Origin: B73-G16 sp964448445
GTDB lineage: Bacteria; Desulfobacterota; B13-G15
Reading direction: 5' to 3'
NCBI GenBank assembly: GCA_964448445.1
Contig: CAYVAU010000011.1
Location: 1 to 33,133 of the forward strand
Length of the DNA stretch: 33,133 bases
The position numbers and the translations under genes were made by a program. The notes beneath the pieces were generated by a model, which ran no database searches, had not been told where the DNA came from, and saw only the letters and a list, made by a program, of their open reading frames with translations. Positions within the stretch are counted from its first letter, which is position 1. Each line of letters opens with the position of its first letter. Below, in pieces: positions 15,780 to 23,868 of this stretch.

Positions 15780-16877
15780 GTGGAAAGGGAAGGGAAGATT
15801 AAGGTCCTTGTGGTGGATGACTCCGCCGTGGTGAGGCAGATCCTGCGGAATCAGCTCTCCAAGGAGAAGGACATAGAAGTGGTGGGGACTGCTCCCGATC
15901 CCTATATCGCCAGAGACAAGATCATAAAACTCAACCCGGATGTGCTGGTCCTGGATGTGGAGATGCCCAGGATGGACGGCATCACCTTTCTCAAGAAGCT
16001 CATGCGCTACAGGCCTATGCCCGTCATTATCTTTAGCTCCCTCACCCCCCATGGAAGTGAACTGGCCCTTGAAGCCCTTAAGGCAGGAGCCATCGAGGTT
16101 ATGGCCAAGCCGGGAGGGCCCTATACGGTAGGAGAAGCCATTGTTCAGCTCGCCGAAAAGATAAGGGCGGCAGCCAAGGCGCGTTTTCTCAAGATATCAT
16201 CTCAAGATCTCCCCCCTCTTTCAGAGGAAGAATTTCAACAGGTTCCTTCAAAGTACGGAGGTGACAAAGTCATTGCTATAGGGGCCTCAACCGGTGGCCC
16301 GGAGGCCCTTACGGCGGTTCTACAGAGGATGCCTCCAAGTTCCCCGGGTATTGTTATCGTACAACACATGCCCCCCGGATTTACGGCTGCCTTCGCCAAG
16401 CGATTGAACGACATTTGCAGGATCGAGGTCCGGGAAGCAAAGGACAAGGATCCGGTAATTCCAGGCACAGCCCTCATCGCCCCAGGGGGACTCCATATGG
16501 TCCTGACAAGGAGTGGCACCCGCTATTACGTTCGCCTCAAGGAAGGCCCCTTGGTGAATTACCAGAGGCCATCAGTGGATGTCCTCTTCAGCTCGGTGGC
16601 CAAAGCAGCGGGCCCCAAGGCCATAGGCGTGATCATGACCGGCATGGGATCGGATGGAGCAAGGGGACTTTTGGAGATGAAAAAGGCGGGTGCGCGAACC
16701 ATCGCTCAAGACGAATCCACCTCGCTGATCTTCGGGATGCCAAAAGAGGCTATAAAACTCGGAGCGGTCGATGAAGTAGCCCCCCTTCAAGAAATCCCTT
16801 CCCGGATCTTAGCCATTCTGCGGGAAATGGTTGAAGAAGACCGAAAAGCTACTGTACCTTTGCCTCCTCCAACCTAA
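15780..16877 (+). CDS. cheB: Chemotaxis methylesterase CheB (first copy)
   Basis: This 365-residue enzyme removes receptor methyl groups when activated by CheA. The receiver domain (~1-125) has LVVDDSAVVRQ and phospho-acceptor D59 in LVLDVEMPRMDG. The linker is ~130-160. The catalytic domain has Ser170 (GASTGGPEA), His196 (VQHMPPGFT) and Asp292 (TGMGSDGARG), the CheB triad. The start is GTG at 15780, four bases after the cheX stop. It is the last gene on the plus strand, and its final 29 bases overlap the 3' end of the converging MCP gene. No terminator is evident. Confidence 0.96.
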   Translation: MEREGKIKVLVVDDSAVVRQILRNQLSKEKDIEVVGTAPDPYIARDKIIKLNPDVLVLDVEMPRMDGITFLKKLMRYRPMPVIIFSSLTPHGSELALEALKAGAIEVMAKPGGPYTVGEAIVQLAEKIRAAAKARFLKISSQDLPPLSEEEFQQVPSKYGGDKVIAIGASTGGPEALTAVLQRMPPSSPGIVIVQHMPPGFTAAFAKRLNDICRIEVREAKDKDPVIPGTALIAPGGLHMVLTRSGTRYYVRLKEGPLVNYQRPSVDVLFSSVAKAAGPKAIGVIMTGMGSDGARGLLEMKKAGARTIAQDESTSLIFGMPKEAIKLGAVDEVAPLQEIPSRILAILREMVEEDRKATVPLPPPT

Positions 16878-18117
16878 ATCTTTCCAAAAGCTCCCTTATG
16901 TAGGCTACCTGTGCCGAAAGTTCTTCAGCCGAGGAAGCGTTTTCCTCGGCGGTAGCTGCTGTCTGTTGCACGATTTGATCTATCTGTTGGAGCACCGAGT
17001 TTATGTGCATTACACCTTGGGCCTGTTCGTTGGAGGCCGCAGCAATCTCTGCCATCAGTTCCGTCACCTGCTCAACGCTTTCGGCTATGCGGTTGAAGGC
17101 CTCCTGCACCCTCTGGGCAATTTCAACCCCATGCTTCGCCTTGCCAACTGCCCCTTCGATCAACTCGGCGGTCTCCTTGGCCGCCTGAGCACTCCGTCCA
17201 GCCAGATTCCGAACCTCCTCGGCTACAACAGCAAATCCCTTGCCATGTTTCCCCGCACGGGCAGCCTCAATTGCAGCATTTAAGGCCAAGAGGTTGGTCT
17301 GGAAGGCTATGTCGTCGATCACCTTTATGATCCTGGATATGTTGGTGCTTGAGGCTTCAATCTCGCCCATGGCCTTGACCATCTCGGCCATCTCCTTCTG
17401 ACCCTCCTGGGCAGCTTCCCTTGCCGCTTGAGCGAGGCGGTTGGCGTGGACGGCTTTCTCGGCGTTTTGCTTCGCTTGAACCTCAATCTCATTGGCAGAA
17501 CCACTGATCTCCTGAACAGTGGAGGCCTGTTGGGCAGCCCCCTGGGCCAAGGTCTGAGCCGCAGAGGCCACCTGAGAAGCCCCTATGCTCACCTGGTCCA
17601 CGGCCGTATGGATCTGGACCAGCAACTGGTTCAGATCCACCACCACCCTGTCAAAGGCCTTTTTTAGGGCATTACCCGGTGGCATCCTGACCGTAAGATC
17701 TCCTTGCCCGACGCGGGAAAGCCATTCCCTTACCTCCTTCACAAAGCCCTGTAGCCCTCCCAGGATCTGGTTTACATACCTTGCGAAATCCCCCCAGAAG
17801 CCTTTGAACTGGTCCTCCTTCATGGAGGTGAACCTTTTTTTCACCGTCAGCGTCACCACAACCCTTTCGAGCTCCTGCTGGAATTCCCTCAGACGGCCGA
17901 TCAGCCCTTCTACGCTCCGGGCCAACCCCTGGAGATCCTCGGGGATTCCCTCCGGGAGACCTTTGGGCAGCTTCCCTTCAGCTATCTGCCCTATACACTC
18001 CGAGAGGATCCCAAGACCGCGGAGGTCCTCTCCCTGACCGCGGGCCTCCTCTGTGACCTCGGTATGTTCCATTTCCTTGGTCTCCTTGTGGAACCTGCCA
18101 AAAAGCCTCTCGAACAT
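16849..18117 (-). CDS. Soluble methyl-accepting chemotaxis protein (first copy)
   Basis: This 422-residue chemoreceptor has no membrane-spanning segment, so it should act in the cytoplasm. HAMP-like stretches lie at ~42-80 (IAEGKLPKGLPEG) and ~135-165 (VGQGDLTVRMPPG). A long coiled coil follows, with the receptor hairpin tip at ~265-303 (IDDIAFQTNLLALNAAIEAA, then GFAVVAEEVRNLA), which contacts CheA and CheW. No recognisable ligand domain is present; the N-terminal ~110 residues are unassigned. There is no C-terminal CheR/CheB tether pentapeptide. A GGAGG site precedes the ATG. It follows cheW and the canonical cheA and probably shares their transcript. Confidence 0.94.
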   Translation of the reverse strand: MFERLFGRFHKETKEMEHTEVTEEARGQGEDLRGLGILSECIGQIAEGKLPKGLPEGIPEDLQGLARSVEGLIGRLREFQQELERVVVTLTVKKRFTSMKEDQFKGFWGDFARYVNQILGGLQGFVKEVREWLSRVGQGDLTVRMPPGNALKKAFDRVVVDLNQLLVQIHTAVDQVSIGASQVASAAQTLAQGAAQQASTVQEISGSANEIEVQAKQNAEKAVHANRLAQAAREAAQEGQKEMAEMVKAMGEIEASSTNISRIIKVIDDIAFQTNLLALNAAIEAARAGKHGKGFAVVAEEVRNLAGRSAQAAKETAELIEGAVGKAKHGVEIAQRVQEAFNRIAESVEQVTELMAEIAAASNEQAQGVMHINSVLQQIDQIVQQTAATAEENASSAEELSAQVAYIRELLERFRLEEAKVQ

Positions 18118-18130
18118 CGTTAACCTCCGC

Positions 18131-18598
18131 TCACTTCATGATCTTTCGAACATCCAAGAGGATCTTCACCCCGTCACCGACCTTCCCCAAACCCCTGACC
18201 ATGCCACCGAGTTCCTCCTCTCCTGCCGGAGGGGGCTCTATCTGGTTCTGGGCAATGTCGGTGACCTCGTTTACCCTGTCCACGATGAGCCCGAGTAAAT
18301 CCCCCTCTATGTTGATCACTATGATGCAGGTCCTTTCATCGTATTGTCGCTCCGGCATGCCCAAACGGAGCCTCATATCCACCACCGGGATTATCTTACC
18401 CCTGAGGTTTATCACCCCCTTGACATAGGGAGGGACATCGGGAACAGGGGTTATCTTGTGCAATCCCACTATCTCTGAAATGTACTCGATGGCAATTCCG
18501 TAATCCTCATCCCCTACGCGGAAGGTGAGGTACTTTTCCTGCTGCACATCGTCAACGACCTCCTCTTCCCTCTTTTCGACTTCCTTATCCATCAACAT
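18131..18598 (-). CDS. cheW: Chemotaxis coupling protein CheW
   Basis: This 155-residue adaptor links chemoreceptors to CheA. YLTFRVGDEDYGIAIEYISE, ITPVPDVPPYVKGVINLRG and VDRVNEVTDI are classical CheW blocks, including the Arg of NLRG. I choose the ATG at 18598 because AAGGAGG lies six bases before it. A GTG at 18604 that overlaps the cheA stop would add two residues, and an ATG at 18592 is also possible. A 13-base gap separates it from the following MCP gene. Together with the upstream cheA it forms a minimal signalling set. Confidence 0.95.
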   Translation of the reverse strand: MLMDKEVEKREEEVVDDVQQEKYLTFRVGDEDYGIAIEYISEIVGLHKITPVPDVPPYVKGVINLRGKIIPVVDMRLRLGMPERQYDERTCIIVINIEGDLLGLIVDRVNEVTDIAQNQIEPPPAGEEELGGMVRGLGKVGDGVKILLDVRKIMK

Positions 18599-18600
18599 GA

Positions 18601-20271
18601 TCACCCTCCTTCCCTCGAGTTCTGGGAAATTTCATACCCTGCTCGTTCCATAATGCCCTGTACATCCAGGATCAAGCAAACCCCTCCATCTTCCAGGATG
18701 GTGCACCCGGACACCCCCCGGGGTCTTCCCAGTGCTTTCGGTAAGGGTTTGATCACGATATCCCTCTGACCCAGGACCTCGTCAACCAGAAGACAAATGG
18801 CCCTTTCATGCTGTTCGAGCAACACCAGTATCCCTTCATCGAGACCCTTGCCATTTTCAAAACCCAGGGCCTCCGAGAGGAAGAGGATGGGAAGAAGCCT
18901 CCCGTGATGCCTTATCACCTTCCCCCCTCCCGGGAGGGTGATTATGCGATCCGAATTGGGACAGAACAGTTCCCTCACCGCATAAAGGGGAATCACATAC
19001 CTCAGTCCTCCCGCCTTTATCAGCAGCCCATCGATGATGGCAAGGGTGAGGGGAAGATGAAGGCCTATGACGGTCCCTTTGCCGGGGCTACTTTTCACCT
19101 CTACCCATCCCCTGAGCTCCTCCACCTTCTTTTTGACCACATCCATCCCCACGCCCCGTCCCGACACATCGGTAACCTCCTTGGCGGTCGAAAAACCGGG
19201 CAGAAAGATCAACCCATAAACTTCTTCGTCGGGAAGGGCATCCCCACCCTCTATAAGTCCTCGTTCCCTGGCCTTCTGCAGGATGGCGTCTCGATCAAGG
19301 CCCCTGCCATCATCCTTCACCAAAACTACCACCTCGCCCCCTTCGTGTTTGGCCTCAAGCTCCACGATCCCCTTGCGGGGCTTCCCAATCCTTTCCCTCT
19401 CTTCAGGGGGCTCTATGCCGTGATCCACCGCGTTTCGAACCAGGTGCACCAGGGGATCGGAAATGGCCTCGATCACGGTCTTGTCGACCTCGGTCTCCTC
19501 ACCCTTCAAAACTAGCTCCACCTCTTTCCCTGTACGCTTCGCCGTGTCATGGACCACCCTCAACATCCGCTTAAAAAGCCCCTCTATGGGGACCATCCTC
19601 AAGGACATGGCCAGGTCCTGAAGGGCTGAAGTTATGAGGTGGAGTTGATGGGCGGCCTTCTCGAAGTTCTCGAGCTTCTGTCCCGCAAGGTCAGGGTTTC
19701 GTACGACCATCGTCTCGGCGATCACCAGTTCCCCGATCAGATCGTTGAGCTCGTTGAGCTTCTCCAGATCGACCCTTATGTCGCTCTTTGCCCTGACCTC
19801 ACCGGAGGGCTGGGAGGGGCGAGGAGGAGCTTCCTCTGTACGTTCCCTCGGCCTTTCAGGAGGGGGTGCTTCGGACATGGACCTCTTTATCTTCTCGATT
19901 ATGGCCTCCGCCTCCCCTTCAAAGCCCCTATCGGTACCTTCTCGCTGAACGTGAGACAGGATCTTCCTGACGAAGTCACATCCCTCCAGGATCACATCCA
20001 CATGGCGGCCATCCAGCTGAAGACGCCCCTCCCTCAAGGCATTGAGCAAGTTCTCCGCCTCGTGGGTGACGCGGGTTATGTTGTCCAATCCCAGAAAGGC
20101 AGAAGCTCCCTTCAGGGAATGGAAAAGCCTAAATATGGCATTGAGGGTTTCGGGATCCACTGCACCCTGACTTTCAAAGCCCTTTTGGAGCTCGATGACA
20201 TAGGGCTCCACCTCATCCAGCATCTCCACCGAATCTGAGACAAAACCCCTCAACAATTCGGGATCGACCAT
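18601..20271 (-). CDS. cheA: Chemotaxis histidine kinase CheA, canonical
   Basis: This 556-residue kinase has all catalytic parts. P1 has His51 in LFHSLKGASAFLG. A Pro-rich linker (~130-165) stands where a P2 domain would be. P3 dimerisation is ~165-235. P4 has the N-box VHLVRNAVDHGIEPPEER, G1 DDGRGLD, F box FLPGFSTA and G2 VSGRGVGMDVVKK. A C-terminal CheW-like P5 domain starts near 415. Lack of P2 is seen in other CheA proteins. The 33-base gap before it carries a sigma-28-like element (20281-20307). The ATG at 20271 is needed to keep the start of P1. The stop lies three bases before the preferred cheW ATG. Confidence 0.97.
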   Translation of the reverse strand: MVDPELLRGFVSDSVEMLDEVEPYVIELQKGFESQGAVDPETLNAIFRLFHSLKGASAFLGLDNITRVTHEAENLLNALREGRLQLDGRHVDVILEGCDFVRKILSHVQREGTDRGFEGEAEAIIEKIKRSMSEAPPPERPRERTEEAPPRPSQPSGEVRAKSDIRVDLEKLNELNDLIGELVIAETMVVRNPDLAGQKLENFEKAAHQLHLITSALQDLAMSLRMVPIEGLFKRMLRVVHDTAKRTGKEVELVLKGEETEVDKTVIEAISDPLVHLVRNAVDHGIEPPEERERIGKPRKGIVELEAKHEGGEVVVLVKDDGRGLDRDAILQKARERGLIEGGDALPDEEVYGLIFLPGFSTAKEVTDVSGRGVGMDVVKKKVEELRGWVEVKSSPGKGTVIGLHLPLTLAIIDGLLIKAGGLRYVIPLYAVRELFCPNSDRIITLPGGGKVIRHHGRLLPILFLSEALGFENGKGLDEGILVLLEQHERAICLLVDEVLGQRDIVIKPLPKALGRPRGVSGCTILEDGGVCLILDVQGIMERAGYEISQNSREGG

Positions 20272-20280
20272 CCTTTTTCC

Positions 20281-20307
20281 CTATCGGCAACAAGCGGTAG
20301 GGCTTTA
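20281..20307 (-). promoter_or_regulatory. Sigma-28-like promoter upstream of the canonical cheA
   Basis: Read on the minus strand, TAAAGCCC (20307-20300) is followed by exactly 11 bases and GCCGATAG (20288-20281). The -10 element matches GCCGATAA at seven of eight bases and the -35 core TAAAG is intact. The TAA at its start is also the stop codon of the HD-GYP gene. The predicted transcription start falls only a few bases before the cheA ATG at 20271. The transcript would then be nearly leaderless and lose part of the AAAAAGG ribosome site; this lowers confidence. If real, it would drive cheA-cheW-mcp as a late flagellar unit. Confidence 0.6.
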
Positions 20308-21300
20308 GTCCTCTTTGGGCTCATAGCCCAAAAAGGCCAAAAATTCCTCCAGCATCTTCTCGTCGAGTTTCCCCTTCATTTCAGTCTGCATTATTTCCAC
20401 AGCTTGCTTTGGAGTAAAGGGTGCCCGATAAGGCCTTATGCCACAGAGGGCTTCAAATACATCGCAAATCTTCACCAGACGCGAGAAGGGATGGATCTGG
20501 TCCTCTTTCAACCCCTTGGGATATCCGCTACCATCAGGAGACTCGTGATGTTGCTCGACCACTTCCATTACCAGATCATCTGAAAAACGCGCTCTCTTCA
20601 ACACCTGGACACTCCAGACCGGATGACGCTTTATCTGCTCCCATTCAAGGGGATCCAGGCTTCCGGGCTTCTGAAGGATCCGCTGATCTACCCTCTCCTT
20701 CCCCAGATCGTGAAAGAGAGCCGCAAGGGAGATCCGTTCCACATCTGCTATGGACATCCCCAGATGGAGTCCGAAGCTTGTCGCCAAGAAAAAGACATTA
20801 TTGGAGTGAAGATAGGTGGTGAAGTCATGCTCCATAAGCCCTATGAACTTCTTGTAAAGATCGGGGACATCCGAAAGATATCTTATGGTATCCCTGACGA
20901 AAACCTTCGCGTTTTCAATGGCTACCTCATCCAGCTTCCGGAAAGTCCTTTCAAGCAGCGATTCCGAAACCAGATAGAGGATCTTGGCCTTCCTTTCCAC
21001 CTGATAGCGGGGATCCTCCATTATCTGGGAAAGCTTCCTGTGAAGGTACTGAGGATAAAATTCAAAGTTTTCCACCTTGAGGTAAACTTTCTTCACTCCC
21101 ATGTCCTTCCAGGCTTTGATCCTCTCTCTCGTTATGGGGAGTTCCCTTTTACGGTAGAAGATAAACCTGTTACCCTTCTTTATGTAAAAATCGGCATCGA
21201 AGAAAGGATGTTCGTAAAAAAGGTCTTCGAGCAACTCTATAGCAAGGACGATGTAATTTGCATCCTCAAGTAAAAACGCCCTTCTCCTCACCCAGACCAT
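20305..21300 (-). CDS. HD-GYP domain protein, predicted c-di-GMP phosphodiesterase
   Basis: This 331-residue protein has an N-terminal region of ~150 residues of unclear fold and a complete HD-GYP domain. The metal-binding pair H197-D198 lies in LAALFHDLGKERV, followed by ILQKPGSLDPLEWEQIKRHP. The HH pair is H251-H252 in EQHHESPDGSGYPKGL, which holds the GYP signature (259-261). All expected metal ligands I can identify are present, so hydrolysis of cyclic di-GMP is predicted. It lies between the two kinase-competent cheA genes, linking chemosensory output to c-di-GMP. The ATG at 21300 is 13 bases after the large cheA and has only a weak ribosome site. Confidence 0.92.
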   Translation of the reverse strand: MVWVRRRAFLLEDANYIVLAIELLEDLFYEHPFFDADFYIKKGNRFIFYRKRELPITRERIKAWKDMGVKKVYLKVENFEFYPQYLHRKLSQIMEDPRYQVERKAKILYLVSESLLERTFRKLDEVAIENAKVFVRDTIRYLSDVPDLYKKFIGLMEHDFTTYLHSNNVFFLATSFGLHLGMSIADVERISLAALFHDLGKERVDQRILQKPGSLDPLEWEQIKRHPVWSVQVLKRARFSDDLVMEVVEQHHESPDGSGYPKGLKEDQIHPFSRLVKICDVFEALCGIRPYRAPFTPKQAVEIMQTEMKGKLDEKMLEEFLAFLGYEPKED

Positions 21301-21313
21301 CTAACAACTCGAA

Positions 21314-23503
21314 TCAGAGCGAAAGCTGATAGGCTATATCCCCCTTGCCCAAGATCGAGATCCCCACAAGCTCTTCCACCTCCCGAAACATCTTGGGCAT
21401 GGGTTTTGTCACCGTTTCAGTCATCCCAACAACCTCATCCACCAAGATGCCCTCCTGCCGTTCCTTAAGCAGCAACACCTTCCTGCCCCCTGAATCGTCC
21501 TTTTCCCCCATGAGTGAGCGCAGACTCACCACGGGAATGACCTCGCCTCTGTGGACCATGAAAGGCCTGTTGCCGATTCGATAAAAATCTGGCCTGTTCA
21601 CCACTTCCCTCAACTGCTCAACCGGCAGGGAAAACAAAAACTGCCCGCTTCTGACGATGAGGACCTTGCGAACTGCAAGGGTCAGAGGCAAAAGCAGCCT
21701 CACCAGCGTCCCCTGCCCCCGCTTCGAGCTGATCTTGACCTTCCCCCCTAGGGATTCAATCGAAGAAGCCACAACATCCATCCCCACACCCCTTCCAGAA
21801 AGTTCGGTGGTCTCATCCTTAGTCGAAAACCCGGGAAGCATTATCAGGGATATGACCTCCTCATCGCTCAACCTCATTACCTCCTCCTCGGACCGCAAAC
21901 CCCTCTCAACCGCCTTGAGCCTTACTAGATCGGGATCGATCCCCCTGCCATCATCCTCCACCTCAATGGCAATCCCCTCCGCGGTATAAAAGGCCCTCAA
22001 GGCAAGCCTACCCACCTCGGGTTTACCCTGTGAAAGCCTCTCTTCAGGGGGCTCTATGCCATGATCGAGGCTGTTCCTTATAAGATGGATCAGGGGATCA
22101 CCAAGTCGATCAAGCATCATCTTGTCAATCTTTGTGTCTTCACCCGAGATCTCAAACTGGACCTTTTTCCCTAGAGCTTTCGAGATGTCTCTTACTACCT
22201 TCGGGAAACGCTGAAAAAGCATGTGAAGGGGAACCATCCTCATATCCATAGCAGTGCGCTGCAATTCTCCTACTAATCTCGAATACCTCTGGATCTGCTC
22301 GCGCAATTCCTTACTATGGCTTCCGTTGTTCTGCTGGACAAACCATTTTAGCCATTCTCTGAAGGCCGTAAGTTCTCCCACAAGGCTCATCAGTTTGTCG
22401 ATCTGATCCTGAGTGACCCGGATGGAGGATTCAAGCTGAAGGGATTCTACCTTGGCCACCTTTACCGGGGTCCTCGTTACCTTGGGGGACTCAAGTTCCT
22501 TAAGGATTTGTCCGGCTATGGCGTTAAAATCCGAAGGATCCTTTACCTTCTGTAAGAGCTCGGAAAGCCTTCCCTGCTTCAGCCTTTCTGCTGAGGTTCG
22601 AAGGGTTTCCATTGCCCTTTTGAAGAAATCTTCCTCCTCAGGGGAAAGGGGTTTTTTGCCAGCTAGCTCCTCAAGCAGTGGGCCATACTGGGAGAATATC
22701 TCCCTGAAGGCCTTAAACTCCTCATCTCCCGGTTCGGAGACCGGCTGAGGGGATTCCGCCGGGGAAGGGCCGGAAAGCCTCCCGAGGAGTTCCTCAAATT
22801 CCCCCCTCGGTTGCCTACCCTCCTTAAAGGCCCCAAAGCATTCCCTCATGGCATCAAGGGCCTCAAACAACACATCGACCTCCCCTTCGGTAAGTCCAAC
22901 CTGGGCATCCCTTGCCCTAGCAAGGATCGTCTCGGAACAATGGGCTATATCCTTCAAAACCTCAAGGGTCCTGTTGGGCCCAAAGGAGAGCAGAAGCCCG
23001 GTATTTCCCTTAACTGTATGAAAACTTCTAAACAGACGGTTGATGATCTCAAGATCCCCTGGTTGTTGTTCCAGCTGGACCAGTTCGGTCTCTATGGTAT
23101 CCAGGTGCTCTGCGGTCTCAGCCAGATAATCCGCGAGAACCTGCTCAGGTATCTCCCCGGACCCTGTTTCTGCATGACCTTTGGGGGGACCCGCAGCAAC
23201 AACCGTCTCTATTTCCACCCCATCCTCTAGGATAAATTCAAGCAATCCCCTGAGGGTATCCTCGGATTCTTCGGTCGCCAAAAGGGCTTCTGCCACCCAG
23301 CGACAGTCATCGGGGACCTCTTCTCCATCGGGGAGTTTCTCCTCCTTCACATGGAGTACAAGCTCCCCTAGGGCCTTAAGGTCCTCGATGTACCATTCGA
23401 CCTTTATCCCGCGCCTGAAAACCTCAGGACCAAGGTTAAAGCGGATGAGATAAAGGTTTTCCTTCTCCCCTAAGGGCCTTCCGAGCTTCTCCTGCCAGTT
23501 CAT
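21314..23503 (-). CDS. Large CheA-type chemosensory histidine kinase (second kinase-competent copy)
   Basis: This 729-residue kinase has an unusual domain order. Residues ~15-105 form an alpha/beta domain with YLIRFNLGPEVFRRGIKVEW, resembling a P2-type response-regulator-binding domain placed first. P1 follows, with His162 in LFRSFHTVKGNTGLL. A ~150-residue acidic spacer (230-350) leads to P3. P4 has IHLIRNSLDHGIEPPEER, EDDGRGID, MLPGFSTKDETTELSGRG and VGMDVV, all intact. A CheW-like P5 closes the protein. No receiver is fused; the cognate receiver is probably the CheY directly upstream, whose stop overlaps this ATG (ATGA). It likely serves the tandem-MCP/triple-CheW system encoded earlier in the operon. 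Confidence 0.95.
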   Translation of the reverse strand: MNWQEKLGRPLGEKENLYLIRFNLGPEVFRRGIKVEWYIEDLKALGELVLHVKEEKLPDGEEVPDDCRWVAEALLATEESEDTLRGLLEFILEDGVEIETVVAAGPPKGHAETGSGEIPEQVLADYLAETAEHLDTIETELVQLEQQPGDLEIINRLFRSFHTVKGNTGLLLSFGPNRTLEVLKDIAHCSETILARARDAQVGLTEGEVDVLFEALDAMRECFGAFKEGRQPRGEFEELLGRLSGPSPAESPQPVSEPGDEEFKAFREIFSQYGPLLEELAGKKPLSPEEEDFFKRAMETLRTSAERLKQGRLSELLQKVKDPSDFNAIAGQILKELESPKVTRTPVKVAKVESLQLESSIRVTQDQIDKLMSLVGELTAFREWLKWFVQQNNGSHSKELREQIQRYSRLVGELQRTAMDMRMVPLHMLFQRFPKVVRDISKALGKKVQFEISGEDTKIDKMMLDRLGDPLIHLIRNSLDHGIEPPEERLSQGKPEVGRLALRAFYTAEGIAIEVEDDGRGIDPDLVRLKAVERGLRSEEEVMRLSDEEVISLIMLPGFSTKDETTELSGRGVGMDVVASSIESLGGKVKISSKRGQGTLVRLLLPLTLAVRKVLIVRSGQFLFSLPVEQLREVVNRPDFYRIGNRPFMVHRGEVIPVVSLRSLMGEKDDSGGRKVLLLKERQEGILVDEVVGMTETVTKPMPKMFREVEELVGISILGKGDIAYQLSL

Positions 23504-23853
23504 CTCGCAAACCTCTTGGCTAGATTTGACAGGTCTTGAGGTTTAAAAGGCTTGACGATCCAACCCGTTGCGCCAAGTCGCTTGGCGACCTCCTTCTTTC
23601 CAAGATCCGATTCGGTGGTGAGGATGAGAAAAGGAGTTCGCTTGTTGAAGGCACGGAAGGCCTTGAGAAACTCAAGCCCATCCATTACCGGCATGTTGAT
23701 GTCAGAAATAATAAGGGAGAAATTTTCCCTCTTTGCCGCCTCAAGGCCTTCCTTGCCATTTGATGCCTCAAACACCACAAAACCCAAGGGTTCAAGGGTC
23801 GCTTTGACCAACGACCTCACCGTCGGGGCATCGTCAACAATCAAGACCTTCAT
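23500..23853 (-). CDS. CheY-type response regulator (third copy)
   Basis: This 117-residue single receiver has VLIVDDAPTVRSLVK, phospho-acceptor D51 in LIISDINMPVMDGLEF, Thr in LILTTESDLG and Lys in GWIVKPFKPQ. The GATGWIVKPF segment is close to motility-linked CheY proteins. It is translationally coupled (ATGA) to the large cheA downstream, making a likely kinase-regulator pair. It starts 15 bases after the coiled-coil protein with a CheZ-like motif, which is a candidate to dephosphorylate it. Confidence 0.94.
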   Translation of the reverse strand: MKVLIVDDAPTVRSLVKATLEPLGFVVFEASNGKEGLEAAKRENFSLIISDINMPVMDGLEFLKAFRAFNKRTPFLILTTESDLGKKEVAKRLGATGWIVKPFKPQDLSNLAKRFAR

Positions 23854-23868
23854 TCGAAATCACCCCCT

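Noticed and set aside
20281..20304. Imperfect hairpin (CCCTAcCG ... CGaTAGGG) before cheA as a terminator
   Set aside because: The stem is short with a mismatch and is followed by A, not T, on the transcribed strand; the bases are better explained by the sigma-28-like element.
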